Assembly: GCF_000007705.1 (NCBI RefSeq)
Contig: NC_005085.1
Coordinates: forward strand, 930,001-994,000
Reading direction: 5' to 3'
DNA from: Chromobacterium violaceum ATCC 12472
GTDB lineage: Bacteria; Pseudomonadota; Gammaproteobacteria; Burkholderiales; Chromobacteriaceae
Length of the DNA: 64,000 bases
Below are positions 15,321-25,154 of this stretch, one piece after another. The notes beneath the pieces are model-generated. The model did not search any database and was not told where the DNA came from. It saw only the letters and a list, made by a program, of their open reading frames with translations. Positions within the stretch are counted from its first letter, which is position 1. Each line of letters begins with the position of its first letter. Made by a program: the position numbers and the translations under genes.

Positions 15321-16889
15321 TTACCGCAGGCTATACAGCCTGAAGCGTTCCTTGTGGTCTCCTGGACGTTGAAAGGTATAAATGGGATGCAATGTATTGT
15401 AAGGCGCGGGCACCTGGTCGTGCAGCGTCTGCAACAACAGCCAGCGACAGCTCCCGGCGCCCGATGAGACCTCCAGCCGCCGCGTGCGCAGCCCGGCGTA
15501 GTATTCGAGCAGCGCGCGCTGAGGCTCGCCCAGCCCCAGGCTGGCGACGCAGTCGCCGGGGAGGATCAGGGTGTCCGGTCCGGGTCTCAGCGCGGCAAAG
15601 GCTTCGCGGTAGCGCATGCCGTGGTCCAGGGCCGGCAGCCACAAAATGGCCATGCCGCACCATAGCAGCGTCAGGCCCACGCTCCAGCGCCAGGCCAGGC
15701 GATAGCCGCCGGCCAGCGGTTGCAGCCAGCACCAGGCGAGCAGGGCGGCAGACGCGGCAAACAGCAGCCAGCGCCCGGGCTGGAATTGCGGCGTCCAGCC
15801 GCTGAATTTCCGGCCGAGCAGTTCCCGTCCCCAGTCCGCGCCCAGCGGGAAGCTGAGCGCATGGGCGACCAGCAGCAGGTAGGCGAGCAGGGCCAGCAGC
15901 AGCAGGGTCAGCGCGTGGCCAGGCCAGCGTAGCGGGCTGCGCGCGCTCTGCAAGCCGGCGGCGGCCAGCACCGCCAGCGTGCAAGCGAACAAGGCGAGAG
16001 GCGGCAACAGCGGCGGCCATGCGATCCGGCCGCGCGCGGCGCGCCATAGCGCCAGCAGCGCCAGCGGCCAGACCGGCAGCGCATACCAGGGCAGCGTCAG
16101 GCCGTAGAAGCCGTGCCCTGCCCGCGGGCCGAGATTGACGGTGCCGCGGAAACGGCCGAAGTTGTTGGCGTCCAGCCAGAGGTGGAACAAGCCCGGATCG
16201 CGTTGATAAAGGCTGGCCATCCACAACAGGGGAAGGGGCAAGGCGGTCGCCAGCGCGACGGCCAGCGTTTTCAGGTAGGCGGGCTGGCGGTAGTCGCGGC
16301 GGGCGAGCAGCGCCAGCGCGGCGGCGGCCAGGCAGCCGGGTCCGAGCAGGCCCTTGCTGAGAAAGGCGATGGCGGCGCCGGCGCCCAGCATCAGCCCGGC
16401 GCGGGCGGGATACGTCAGCGCCTGGCTCAGCCCGGCCAGCCCCCAGCAGAAGCCGGCCAGCAGTGCGGTGTCGGTAATCAGCTGGTGGGCGCGCAGCGGT
16501 AGGCCGAGCGTGCCGATCAGCAGCACCAGCGCCCAGCGGCCGTGACCGGGGCCGAACAGGGCGCGCGCGGCGGTCGCCAGGCCCAGCCAGGCGATCAGGT
16601 TCCAGAGGCCCGCAGCCAGCCGGGCGGCGTCGGGCGCGCCCAGCCAGCCTTCGAACAGGCGCATGGTCCACGCGGCGCTGATGAAGAACAGCGGCGGTTT
16701 TTCCATGAAGGGCTCGCCGGCCAGCGTGGGCACCACCCAGTCGCCGCTGGCGGCGATATGGCGCACCAGGCCGAAGGTGTAGGCTTCGTCCGGTTTCCAG
16801 GGCTCGTGGCCGACCAGGCCGGGCAGCAGCCACAGCAGGCACAGCGCCAGCAGCGGCGCCCAGCGGAGCGGGGCGGGGCGCTCAGCCAA
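15321..16889 (-). CDS. ArnT-like glycosyltransferase family 39 membrane protein
   Basis: 522 residues with about 11-12 transmembrane helices. The N-terminal luminal loop has HEPWKPDEAYTF with the acidic pair of GT39/ArnT/PMT enzymes, then GEPFMEKPPLFF and later GLPLRAHQLITDTALL. A C-terminal non-membrane part follows the last helix (from about 410). Such enzymes transfer a sugar from a polyprenyl-phosphate donor to lipid A, protein or another envelope acceptor. The start is TTG at 16889, inside the end of the PhaM-like gene (8-nt overlap), so translation may be coupled. The sequence QSARSPLRWPGH is atypical for the family at that place and could mark a small local change. Confidence 0.82.
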   Translation of the reverse strand: MAERPAPLRWAPLLALCLLWLLPGLVGHEPWKPDEAYTFGLVRHIAASGDWVVPTLAGEPFMEKPPLFFISAAWTMRLFEGWLGAPDAARLAAGLWNLIAWLGLATAARALFGPGHGRWALVLLIGTLGLPLRAHQLITDTALLAGFCWGLAGLSQALTYPARAGLMLGAGAAIAFLSKGLLGPGCLAAAALALLARRDYRQPAYLKTLAVALATALPLPLLWMASLYQRDPGLFHLWLDANNFGRFRGTVNLGPRAGHGFYGLTLPWYALPVWPLALLALWRAARGRIAWPPLLPPLALFACTLAVLAAAGLQSARSPLRWPGHALTLLLLALLAYLLLVAHALSFPLGADWGRELLGRKFSGWTPQFQPGRWLLFAASAALLAWCWLQPLAGGYRLAWRWSVGLTLLWCGMAILWLPALDHGMRYREAFAALRPGPDTLILPGDCVASLGLGEPQRALLEYYAGLRTRRLEVSSGAGSCRWLLLQTLHDQVPAPYNTLHPIYTFQRPGDHKERFRLYSLR

Positions 16890-17133
16890 CAGGCGGATCT
16901 TTCGGCCGCATCGAATGCAACGCGGTCTTCTGCATTTCCAGCGTCTTGATCTGCATGGAGAGCACGCCCAGATTCATTGTCAGCCAGCCTTCCACCACCC
17001 TGAGTTCGGCCAGCTTGCGCTCGATCTCCTCTTCCGACATCGGCGGCAGGAAGGCCTGCATGCCGGGCGGCGTGGCTTGTTGCCAGAACTGGCGGAACAG
17101 GGCGAACGGGTCGTTATGGTTGTCTTGGCTCAT
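16882..17133 (-). CDS. PhaM-like polyhydroxyalkanoate granule protein
   Basis: 83 residues. A short N-terminal part with DPFALFRQFWQQA is followed by a helical segment SEEEIERKLAELRVVEGWLT and SMQIKTLEMQKTAL. This matches the layout of betaproteobacterial PhaM proteins, which bind PHA synthase, DNA and granules; the basic Lys/Pro/Ala tail of long PhaM versions is missing, so this is a short form. ATG 17133 has AGGAAA at suitable distance. No pha genes occur in the window, so the call rests on sequence resemblance alone. Confidence 0.65.
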   Translation of the reverse strand: MSQDNHNDPFALFRQFWQQATPPGMQAFLPPMSEEEIERKLAELRVVEGWLTMNLGVLSMQIKTLEMQKTALHSMRPKDPPVG

Positions 17134-17150
17134 CGACGTTTCCTGCAATG

Positions 17151-17180
17151 AAAAAACGGGCAAGCGACGCTTGCCCGTTC
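17151..17180 (-). terminator. Rho-independent terminator of maeB
   Basis: An 11-bp stem (17156-17166 with 17168-17178) followed on the minus strand by six U. It ends 18 nt before the start of the PhaM-like gene, so it separates the two transcripts. Confidence 0.88.
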
Positions 17181-17205
17181 AGTATAAGACGCCTGAGGCG
17201 CCGGA

Positions 17206-19491
17206 TCAGCCCTGTTGCGCGGCGACCTGGGCGTCGACCGAGGCCAGCGCCACCATGTTGACGATGCGGCGCACCGACGAGATCGGGGTCAGGATGTGCG
17301 CCGGCTTGGCCATGCCCATCAGGATCGGGCCGATGGTCACGCCGTCGGACGCCGACACGCGCAGCAGGTTGTAGCTGATGTTGGCGGCTTCCACGTTCGG
17401 CATGATCAGCAGATTGGCCGAGCCCTTCAGCGTGGAGTCCGGCATCGCCTGCTGGCGGATGCTTTCCACCAGCGCGGCGTCGCCCTGCATCTCGCCGTCG
17501 ATTTCCAGTTCCGGCTGGGCGGCGCGGATCTGGTCGAAGGCGGCGCGCATCTTCTGCGCCGACGCGGTGTTAAGTGCGCCGAAGCTGGAGTTGGACAGCA
17601 GCGCGGCCTTCGGCTGGATGCCGAAGCGCTGGATGCTTTGCGCGGCCATCTTGGTGATGGCGGCCAGCTGCTCGGCGGAGGGCTCGGCGTTGACGTAGGT
17701 GTCGGTGATGAAGATGTTGCCGGTCGGCAGGATCAGCGCGTTCATCGCGCCGGCCACCTTGTCCTTGTTGGCGTAGCCCAGCACGTTCTCCAGGATGTCG
17801 AAGTGCTGGCGGTACGGGCCGTAGGTGCCGCAGATCAGCGCGTCGGCGTCGCCGCGGCGCACCATCATCGCGCCGATCAGCGTGGTGTTGCCGATCACGC
17901 GGCGGCGGGCCTGCTCCTGCGACACGCCCTTGCGCTTCATCAGCTGGTAGTAGTCCTGCCAGTAGTCGTTGAAGCGCGGGTCGGATTCATTGTTGACCAG
18001 TTCGAAGTCCACGCCCGGACGCATCTTCAGGCCCAGCTTCTCGATGCGCTTCTCGATCACGCTGGGGCGGCCCACCAGGATCGGCTTGGCCAGGCCCTGG
18101 GTGACGATCTCCTGGGTGGCGTGCAGCACGCGCTCGTCCTCGCCCTCGGTCATCACCACGCGCTTCGGATCCTTCTTGGCCTGGGCGAACACCGGCTTCA
18201 TGAACAGGTTGGTCTTGTAGACGAACTGGGCCAACTGGTCGGCGTAGGCGTCGAAGTCCTGGATCGGACGGGTGGCGACGCCGGAATCCATCGCGGCCTT
18301 GGCCACGGCGGGGGCGATCTTGACGATCAGGCGCGGGTCGAACGGTTTCGGAATCACGTATTCCGGACCGAAGGACAGCTCCTGGTCGCCGTAGGCGGAG
18401 GCGACCACGTCGTTCTGCTCGGCCATCGCCAGGTCGGCGATCGCGCGCACGGTGGCCAGCTTCATCTCTTCATTGATGGTGGTCGCGCCCACGTCCAGCG
18501 CGCCGCGGAAGATGAAGGGGAAGCACAGCACGTTGTTGACCTGGTTCGGGAAGTCCGAGCGGCCGGTGCCGATGATGGCGTCCGGGCGCACTTCCTTGAC
18601 CAGCGGCGGCAGGATTTCCGGTTCCGGGTTGGCCATGGCCAGGATCAGCGGATCGCGGGCCATGCTCTTCACCATGTCCTGGCTCACCAGGCGCGGGCCG
18701 GACAGACCCATGAAGATGTCGGCGCCGGCCATCGCGTCGGCCAGCTTGCGCCAGCCGTTGTCCTGGATGGCGTAGCGCAGCTTGGATTCGTCCAGCTTCT
18801 CGTCGCGGCCGACGAAGACCACGCCCTTGGAGTCGCAGATGGTGATGTTTTCGCGCTTCACGCCCAGGGCCACCAACAGGTCCAGGCAGGCGATGGCGGC
18901 GGCGCCGGCGCCGGAGGCCACCACGCGCACTTCGCCGATTTCCTTTTTCACCAGGCGCAGGCCGTTCAGCACAGCCGCGGCCGCCACGATGGCGGTGCCG
19001 TGCTGGTCGTCGTGGAAGACCGGAATGCCCATGCGCTCGCGGCACTTCTTCTCGATGTAGAAGCACTCCGGCGCCTTGATGTCTTCCAGGTTGATGCCGC
19101 CGAAGGTCGGCTCCAGCGAGCAGATGATGTCGACCAGCTTGTCGGGATCGAGCTCGTTGACCTCGATGTCGAACACGTCGATGCCGGCGAACTTCTTGAA
19201 CAATACGCCCTTGCCTTCCATCACCGGCTTGCTGGCCAGCGCGCCGATGTTGCCCAGGCCGAGCACAGCGGTGCCGTTGGAAATCACGGCCACCAGGTTG
19301 CCGCGGGCGGTGTATTTGTAGGCGTTGAGCGGGTCTTCGACGATGGCGTCGCACGGGGCGGTCACGCCGGGGGAGTAGGCCAGTGCCAGATCGCGCTGGG
19401 TGGTCAGCGGCTTGGTCGGGGCAACCTGAATCTTGCCCGGTGTCGGGAACTGGTGAAACTCCAGTGCGCTTTGGCGCAATTGCTCGTCCAT
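17206..19491 (-). CDS. maeB: NADP-dependent malic enzyme (malic enzyme-phosphotransacetylase fusion)
   Basis: 761 residues, the usual MaeB size. Malic enzyme domain (1 to about 430): [38 protein letters not shown] and the NADP fold [17 protein letters not shown]. The C-terminal phosphate acetyltransferase-like domain (from about 440) starts [18 protein letters not shown] and includes [20 protein letters not shown]; in MaeB proteins it is regulatory rather than a working Pta. It converts malate to pyruvate, CO2 and NADPH in the cytoplasm. AGGAG lies eight bases before ATG. Neighbouring dctPQM genes import C4-dicarboxylates, a sensible metabolic partner, though a terminator separates them. Confidence 0.96.
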   Translation of the reverse strand: MDEQLRQSALEFHQFPTPGKIQVAPTKPLTTQRDLALAYSPGVTAPCDAIVEDPLNAYKYTARGNLVAVISNGTAVLGLGNIGALASKPVMEGKGVLFKKFAGIDVFDIEVNELDPDKLVDIICSLEPTFGGINLEDIKAPECFYIEKKCRERMGIPVFHDDQHGTAIVAAAAVLNGLRLVKKEIGEVRVVASGAGAAAIACLDLLVALGVKRENITICDSKGVVFVGRDEKLDESKLRYAIQDNGWRKLADAMAGADIFMGLSGPRLVSQDMVKSMARDPLILAMANPEPEILPPLVKEVRPDAIIGTGRSDFPNQVNNVLCFPFIFRGALDVGATTINEEMKLATVRAIADLAMAEQNDVVASAYGDQELSFGPEYVIPKPFDPRLIVKIAPAVAKAAMDSGVATRPIQDFDAYADQLAQFVYKTNLFMKPVFAQAKKDPKRVVMTEGEDERVLHATQEIVTQGLAKPILVGRPSVIEKRIEKLGLKMRPGVDFELVNNESDPRFNDYWQDYYQLMKRKGVSQEQARRRVIGNTTLIGAMMVRRGDADALICGTYGPYRQHFDILENVLGYANKDKVAGAMNALILPTGNIFITDTYVNAEPSAEQLAAITKMAAQSIQRFGIQPKAALLSNSSFGALNTASAQKMRAAFDQIRAAQPELEIDGEMQGDAALVESIRQQAMPDSTLKGSANLLIMPNVEAANISYNLLRVSASDGVTIGPILMGMAKPAHILTPISSVRRIVNMVALASVDAQVAAQQG

Positions 19492-19591
19492 TCGCAGGCT
19501 CCTGATTGAGAAATGTTCTTTTATGTCGGTAAGGGAGAATCAGCCTCGCATTATAAGGCTTATGCCAGGCCTGGGCTATGCCGTGTCGGAC

Positions 19592-19622
19592 AAAAGCCGC
19601 GATGGGCAAAGCCCATCGCGGC
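19592..19622 (-). terminator. Rho-independent terminator of the dctPQM operon
   Basis: A perfect 12-bp stem (19596-19607 with 19611-19622), loop AAA/UUU, followed by four U on the minus strand. It lies 25 nt beyond the dctM stop. Confidence 0.88.
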
Positions 19623-19646
19623 GGCATGTCGTTTGGGGCGGGAAAC

Positions 19647-20975
19647 TCAGTTCATCATGCCCAGCATCCGCGGCAGCCAAAGCGAGATTTCCGGGATGAA
19701 GGTCACTGCCAGCAGGAAGCCCAGCATGGTCAGCAGCCACGGCCACACCGCCACCGTCAACTCGGTGATCCCCATCTTGGTGATCCCCGACGCGACGTAA
19801 AGGTTCAATCCCACCGGCGGGTGGCACATGCCCACCTCCATGTTGACCGCGATCAGGATGCCGAAATGCACCGGGTTGACGCCCAGCTTCACCGCCACCG
19901 GGTACAGGATGGGCGCCATGATCAGCACGATGGCCGACGGGTCCATGAAGTTGCCGGCCGCCAAGAGCAGGATGTTGGTCAACAGCAGGAAGGCGACGAT
20001 GCCGAAGCCCTGGCTGGCCATCCAGGCCGCCATGGTTTGCGGGATCTGCTCGGACGCCATCAGGAAGGAGAACAGCACCGCGTTGGTGATGATGTAGAGC
20101 AGCATCGCGCTCATCGACGCGGCGTTGATCAGCACCTTGGGCACGTCTTTCAGCCCCATGTCCTTGTAGACGAACACCGCGATCACGAAGGCGTACACCG
20201 CGGCCATCGCCGCCGCTTCGGTCGGGGTGAACACGCCGGAGTAGATGCCGCCTATCACCAGCACGATCAGCAGCAGGCCCCACACGCATTCGCGGAACGC
20301 GAGCCAGCGCTCGCCCCAGCTGGCGCGAGGCAACCTAGGGTAGTCGAACTTCTTGGCGCGGAACCAGGTGGTCATGCCCAAGAGGAAGGACAGGCACAGG
20401 CCGGGCAGCACGCCGGCCATGAACAGCTGGCCGACCGAGGCGGTGGACACGCTCATGCCGCTGGGGCCGGTGACGTCCATGCCGGCGGTGGCGATGCTGT
20501 ACATCACCAGATTGATCGACGGCGGGAACAGGATGCCCAGCGCGCCGGAGGTGGTGATCACGCCGGCGCCGAAGCGCTGCGGGTAGCCTTGTTTCAGCAT
20601 CGCCGGCAGGATGATGGAGCCCACGGCGACGACGGTGGCGACCGAGGAGCCGGTGATGGCGGCGAACAGCGCGCAGGACACCACGCCGGCCAGGCCCAGG
20701 CCGCCGTACCAGTGGCCGACCAGGGTGGTGGCGAAACGTATCATCCGCCGCGCGACGCCGCCGTGCATCAGGAAGTTGCCGGCCAGGATGAAGAAGGGGA
20801 TCGCCATGATCTCGAACTTCTCGATGCCGGTGAACAGCTTGAGGGCGACCGAGGTGATCGGCACCTCGGTCATGGTGAACAGGAAGGTGAGGACGGTCAG
20901 GCCCAGCGAGATGGAAATGGGCATGCCGGTCAGCATCAGCGCCAGCAGCAGGCCGAAAATGATCAGGGCGCTCAT
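19647..20975 (-). CDS. dctM: TRAP C4-dicarboxylate transporter, large membrane subunit
   Basis: 442 residues with about 12 hydrophobic segments. It starts MSALIIFGLLLALMLTGMPI and contains PFFILAGNFLMHGGVARRMI, AAITGSSVATVVAVGSIILP and GILFPPSINLV, the standard DctM signatures. With DctQ it forms the Na+-driven membrane part of a tripartite ATP-independent transporter. The first ATG overlaps the dctQ stop (ATGA, 20972-20975). Confidence 0.96.
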   Translation of the reverse strand: MSALIIFGLLLALMLTGMPISISLGLTVLTFLFTMTEVPITSVALKLFTGIEKFEIMAIPFFILAGNFLMHGGVARRMIRFATTLVGHWYGGLGLAGVVSCALFAAITGSSVATVVAVGSIILPAMLKQGYPQRFGAGVITTSGALGILFPPSINLVMYSIATAGMDVTGPSGMSVSTASVGQLFMAGVLPGLCLSFLLGMTTWFRAKKFDYPRLPRASWGERWLAFRECVWGLLLIVLVIGGIYSGVFTPTEAAAMAAVYAFVIAVFVYKDMGLKDVPKVLINAASMSAMLLYIITNAVLFSFLMASEQIPQTMAAWMASQGFGIVAFLLLTNILLLAAGNFMDPSAIVLIMAPILYPVAVKLGVNPVHFGILIAVNMEVGMCHPPVGLNLYVASGITKMGITELTVAVWPWLLTMLGFLLAVTFIPEISLWLPRMLGMMN

Positions 20976-21562
20976 GGACGGCCTCCGTGATGCATGTCGT
21001 GCGGATGCAGGTTGTCCAGCGCCTCGTTGCCCTCGATGCCTTCCACGTGGCCGTGGTCATGCTTGGGCAGGTCGCCGGTCTTGACGAAGTTCCATGCCAC
21101 CTGCAGGAAGCGGAAGCACATCAGCGTGGAGCCGGCGGGGATGGCCAGGTAGACCAGCCACATCGGCGCCTCCAGGTCGGGCGAGGTCTGGTCGGTGTGG
21201 GCGATGTTCCAGACGAAATCGCCGCCCATCACGGCGATGGCTCCGGTGAACAGCGCGCCGGCCAACAGGCCGAACACGATGAAGCGGGCGCGGGTCCTGT
21301 CGGGCAGGCGGTTGATCAGCACGTCGACGCCGACGTGGATGCCGGTGCGCACGCCGTAGGCGGCGCCGAATTTGGCCATCCACACGAACAGGTAAACGGT
21401 GAGCTCCTGCGCCCAGGACAGATTGATGTGGGCCAGGTAGGGTTGAAGAGCGGGAATGCCCGAGCCGTAGCGGTGCAGCACCGCTACGAAAGTGATCAGG
21501 GTGGCGGCCCCCATCAGACAGGCAATCATCCACTCCTCGAGATGGTCGAGGAATTTCAGCAT
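20972..21562 (-). CDS. dctQ: TRAP C4-dicarboxylate transporter, small membrane subunit
   Basis: 196 residues, four membrane helices. The core has LSWAQELTVYLFVWMAKFGAA and GVRTGIHVGVDVL, the DctQ signature. The C-terminus carries a His/Asp-rich tail (KHDHGHVEGIEGNE..HPHDMHH). It lies between dctP and dctM and is coupled to dctM. Confidence 0.94.
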   Translation of the reverse strand: MLKFLDHLEEWMIACLMGAATLITFVAVLHRYGSGIPALQPYLAHINLSWAQELTVYLFVWMAKFGAAYGVRTGIHVGVDVLINRLPDRTRARFIVFGLLAGALFTGAIAVMGGDFVWNIAHTDQTSPDLEAPMWLVYLAIPAGSTLMCFRFLQVAWNFVKTGDLPKHDHGHVEGIEGNEALDNLHPHDMHHGGRP

Positions 21563-21585
21563 GGCGGGTTTCCTATGCGCGCAGC

Positions 21586-21615
21586 GCAGCCGCGCATCGG
21601 ACGATGCGCGGCTGC
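21586..21615 (-). other. Intercistronic hairpin between dctP and dctQ
   Basis: A perfect 14-bp stem (21586-21599 with 21602-21615) without a U-tract, 7 nt past the dctP stop and 24 nt before dctQ. Hairpins at this place in transporter operons usually protect the upstream message or partly end transcription, giving more binding protein than permease. That role is inferred. Confidence 0.7.
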
Positions 21616-21622
21616 AGGCCTG

Positions 21623-22627
21623 TTACTTGCCGGGGTTGAAGCCGGTTTCCTTATAGATCTGCTTTAGCAGATCGGGGCCGATGCGGGAAGCCATTTTCTG
21701 ATGAACGGGCAGCAGCGCCTTCTTGAAGGCCTCGCGCTCCTGCGGCGTGGGGACGTAGACCTTGGTCTTGCCGGAGGCCTTGATCGCGGCCACGGCCTTG
21801 TCGTTTTCTTCCTTGGCGATCTTGTTGGCGTAGACGGAGGCGTCCTGCACCGCGCTGTCCAGCTGGGCGCGGACGTCGGCCGGCAGGCCGTCCCAGAACT
21901 TCTTGTTGACGATCAGCGCGTAGCCGAGGAAGCCGTGCTGGGTCAGCGTCAGGTTCTTCTGCACCTCGTAGGCCTTGCTGGTGTAAAGATTGGACGCTTC
22001 CAGCTCGGTGCCGTCCACCACGCCGGTCTGCAGCGCCTGGTAGACCTCGGAGAAGGCCATCACCTGCGGCAGCGCGCCCAGGGTGCGCATTTCCTCTTCC
22101 AGCACCTTGGACGACTGGATGCGGATCTTCATGCCCTTGAGGTCGGTCGGGCTCTTGATCGGCTTGTTGGCCGAGAAGTTCTTGAAGCCGTTGTCCCAGT
22201 AGGCCAGGCCCTTGATGCCCTTGGTTTCCAGCTTGCCCAGCAATTGCTTGCCGAGCGGGCCGTGCATCACCTTGTTGACTTCGTCGTAGTTATCGAACAC
22301 ATAGGGCAGGTCGAAGACCTCGAATTCCTTCACCCCCAGCGGGCCGAATTTGGCCAGGCTGGGCGCCAGCATCTGAACCGCTCCCAGCTGCAGCGCTTCC
22401 AGTTCTTCCTTGTCCTTGTAGAGCTGGCTGTTGGGATAGACCTGCACCTTGACCTTGCCGTGGGTGCGTTGCTCGGCCAGTTTCTTGAAATATTCGGCGG
22501 CCTTGCCCTTGGGCGTCTCCGGCGCCACCACGTGGCTGAACTTGATGACGATCTCGCCGGCCGCCTGGGCGAATCCGGAAAGGGTGAGGCTGGCGCAGAC
22601 GGCCAGCGCGGCGTGCTTCAGTTTCAT
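21623..22627 (-). CDS. dctP: TRAP C4-dicarboxylate transporter, periplasmic binding protein
   Basis: 334 residues with a Sec signal peptide (about 1-22, cleavage after GFAQA). It has the DctP fold with FSHVVAPETPKGKAAEYFKK, KIRIQSSKVLEEEMRTLGA (ligand-carboxylate Arg) and AFSEVYQALQTGVVDG. It delivers succinate/malate/fumarate-type acids to DctQM. After VVDG the usual TENPPSN-like stretch is replaced by TELEASN, so specificity may differ. GGATGGAG precedes ATG. It is the first gene of the operon and divergent from the sensor kinase. Confidence 0.93.
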   Translation of the reverse strand: MKLKHAALAVCASLTLSGFAQAAGEIVIKFSHVVAPETPKGKAAEYFKKLAEQRTHGKVKVQVYPNSQLYKDKEELEALQLGAVQMLAPSLAKFGPLGVKEFEVFDLPYVFDNYDEVNKVMHGPLGKQLLGKLETKGIKGLAYWDNGFKNFSANKPIKSPTDLKGMKIRIQSSKVLEEEMRTLGALPQVMAFSEVYQALQTGVVDGTELEASNLYTSKAYEVQKNLTLTQHGFLGYALIVNKKFWDGLPADVRAQLDSAVQDASVYANKIAKEENDKAVAAIKASGKTKVYVPTPQEREAFKKALLPVHQKMASRIGPDLLKQIYKETGFNPGK

Positions 22628-22810
22628 GTAGGGATCTCCATCCGTTTGTAGCGTTGTGTTGTTTGCCCCGGCTGAAAACCGGTTATTGTTGTCGGTAAAG
22701 TAGAAGCTCTAGGCCTGTTTGGCCATTAGGGAATTCCAGAACATGGGCATGGTCCCCGCTGTTCTTTGGGCGAGGTATCATCGCAGACGTGCCATTGTCC
22801 GGTTTCAGCC

Positions 22811-25105
22811 ATGCCGCCCTCTCATTCCCGCATTCGACGCATTCCCCACCGCCTGTGGCTGGGCGCCAGCCTGGCCCTGGTCGCGCTGCTGCTGGCGCTG
22901 TGCAGCCTCAGCTACCTGGTGTACCGCGACTGGCGCGACGAGCAGCAGGACAATCTGATCCAGGAGGTGCTGTGGCTGGAACAGTCGCTGCGCATGCATT
23001 TGGAAGCCCACCAGGAATGGGGCGACACGCTGGCGCGCGACATCGCCGCCGGCAAGGTGGACAGCCGGCGCTTCGCCCAGCTGGCGGCGTTCTATCTGCG
23101 GGAGAACCCGGAGCTGGTGACGCTGGAGCGCATCGGCGCCGACCGCCGGGTGGAGTGGGATCCGCACGGGCTGAGGCGCGACGAGCGGCAGCTGGGGCCG
23201 TCGGAATACGATGCGCAGTGGCGCGCCGGCCGCCTGTCGCGGCCCAGCTACGGCGCGCCCTACCAGGGACAGGACGGCAAGTACCGTTTCGACCTGGCGA
23301 TACCCATCGTCCACGATGGGCAGCTGCTGGGCGGTTTGAGGCTGTCCTACCAGCTTGACGCGCTGCTTTACCACCAGGTGCCGTGGTGGATCGCCTCCAA
23401 GAACTACATCAGCATCGTCGATCTGGGCGGCAAGACGCTGGCGCAGAAATTCGACGCCGCCGAGCAGCCGGGCACCATCTCGCACCAGACCGGCTTCGAC
23501 CCGCCCGGCTACGGTCTCTACCTGCGCGCGGTCAGCTACCGCAGCGGCCTGGGCCTGACCCTGCCGGTGCTGACGGTGGTGATCGCGCTGCTGCTGCTGA
23601 CCCTGCTGTACGCGGTGTGGCGCATCCGCCGCCACATGCGCGAGCGGCTGCTGGCCGAGCAGCGGCTGGCCAAGGAGGTGTCGCTCAGGCAGGCGATAGA
23701 GGATTCGATGAAAAGCGGCCTGGTGGCCATCGGGCTGGAAGGCGAGATCGTCCGCGTCAACCGCGCCTTCTGCGACATGCTGGGCTTCGCGCCGGAAGAG
23801 CTGGTGGGCAGCCACCCGCCGCATCCGTTCTGGCCGGCGGACCAGCATGGCGTGCTGGCCGACGCGATGGACGCAGTGCGCGACAATCGCCAGCCGGAAC
23901 AGGGCTTCGAGCTGACCTTGATGCGCAAGCGCGGCGACACGCTGGTGGTGCGGCTGTTCGCCACCCCGCTGGTGGAGGAGGATGGCCGCCAGCGCGGCTG
24001 GATCGCGTCGCTGTTCGACATCACCGAGCGCCAGCGCCAGCGCAAGGCGCTGGATACCGCCCACCGCCGTTTCCTCACCGTGCTCAACGGCCTGGCCGCC
24101 GGGGTATGCGTGGTGGACGAGGGCAGCGGCCAGCTGCTGTACGCCAACCCCGGCTTTGCCGAACTATCGCAGGTGGGCGACGCTGACGCGCCGTGCTGCG
24201 TGCTGCTGCCCGGCCTGCGGGCCGACCAGAGCGGCGACGACTACGGCCAGGAATTCATCGCCACCGGGGAGCGTTGCCTGCTGATCCGCCGCCGCCGCAT
24301 CGAGTGGGTGAGCGGCGAAGCGGCCTGGCTGGCCATTCTCAGCGACGTCACCGCCGAGCGCCGGCGCGAGGAGCGCGAGCAGGCGCAGCAGGAGCGCTTC
24401 CAGAACACCGCGCGGCTGATCGCGATGGGCGAGATGGCATCCACGCTGGCGCACGAGCTGAACCAGCCGTTGACCGCTATCCATACTTACGCAGCCGGCG
24501 TCAGCCGCCGGCTGCCGGAAGAGCTGGCGCTGCCGGCGGGCGTGCGCGACGCCATCCACGCCATCGCCGAGCAGTCGCGGCGCGCGGCGCAGATCGTCAG
24601 CAGCATCCGCGCCTTCGTCAAGAAGCACGAGCCGCAGCTGGAGCGGGTGGAGCCGGCGCGCTCGGTGCAGCGCGCGCTGGGCCTGGCCGAGCCGCTGGCC
24701 GCCAAGAACGGCGTCAGCCTGCAGCTAGCGGCCGACCGCCGCGCCTGCCGGGTGGACATGGACCCGGTGTTGATCGAGCAGGTATTGCTCAACCTGATGA
24801 AGAACGCGATCGAGGCGCTGGTTGAGGCGGGCACGCCGCGCCCCGGCGTGGAGCTGCATACCTGCGTCGAGAACGGCCAATGGCGGGTGGAGGTGGTGGA
24901 CAACGGCCCCGGGCTGGCCGCAGGCATGCAGGACAATCTGTTCACCCCGTTCTACTCCACCAAGCCGGAGGGCATGGGCATCGGCCTCAACATCTGCCGT
25001 TCCATCGTGGAATTCCACCGCGGCGAGTTCGGCGCGGTCAGCAGCCCGGAAGGCGGCTGCGTGTTCTGGTTCAGCCTGCCGCTGGCCGGAACGGAGGAGA
25101 GGTAA
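22811..25105 (+). CDS. Membrane PAS-sensor histidine kinase (DctS-like)
   Basis: 764 residues. Two membrane helices (about 14-38 and 250-275) enclose a periplasmic sensor domain; two PAS regions follow (about 305-425 and 430-540), the first ending in FDITERQRQRKAL. The transmitter has the H-box LAHELNQPLTAIHTYAAG, N-box LLNLMKNAIEAL, G-box VVDNGPGLAAG and FYSTKPEGMGIGLNICR. This arrangement and the divergent dctPQM genes fit DctS, which senses C4-dicarboxylates. ATG 22811 is preferred over a TTG at 22766 because it precedes a clean cytoplasmic N-terminus. No response regulator follows; a tRNA gene comes next. Confidence 0.9.
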   Translation: MPPSHSRIRRIPHRLWLGASLALVALLLALCSLSYLVYRDWRDEQQDNLIQEVLWLEQSLRMHLEAHQEWGDTLARDIAAGKVDSRRFAQLAAFYLRENPELVTLERIGADRRVEWDPHGLRRDERQLGPSEYDAQWRAGRLSRPSYGAPYQGQDGKYRFDLAIPIVHDGQLLGGLRLSYQLDALLYHQVPWWIASKNYISIVDLGGKTLAQKFDAAEQPGTISHQTGFDPPGYGLYLRAVSYRSGLGLTLPVLTVVIALLLLTLLYAVWRIRRHMRERLLAEQRLAKEVSLRQAIEDSMKSGLVAIGLEGEIVRVNRAFCDMLGFAPEELVGSHPPHPFWPADQHGVLADAMDAVRDNRQPEQGFELTLMRKRGDTLVVRLFATPLVEEDGRQRGWIASLFDITERQRQRKALDTAHRRFLTVLNGLAAGVCVVDEGSGQLLYANPGFAELSQVGDADAPCCVLLPGLRADQSGDDYGQEFIATGERCLLIRRRRIEWVSGEAAWLAILSDVTAERRREEREQAQQERFQNTARLIAMGEMASTLAHELNQPLTAIHTYAAGVSRRLPEELALPAGVRDAIHAIAEQSRRAAQIVSSIRAFVKKHEPQLERVEPARSVQRALGLAEPLAAKNGVSLQLAADRRACRVDMDPVLIEQVLLNLMKNAIEALVEAGTPRPGVELHTCVENGQWRVEVVDNGPGLAAGMQDNLFTPFYSTKPEGMGIGLNICRSIVEFHRGEFGAVSSPEGGCVFWFSLPLAGTEER

Positions 25106-25154
25106 TTCAGGGGCTGGTCAAGCAAAATGCCGCTGTGTTAACATGCTGCGCCAT

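Noticed and set aside
15900-16000. Possible small frameshift in the ArnT-like gene around QSARSPLRWPGH
   Set aside because: The frame stays open with membrane-like sequence on both sides; evidence for a lesion is too weak.
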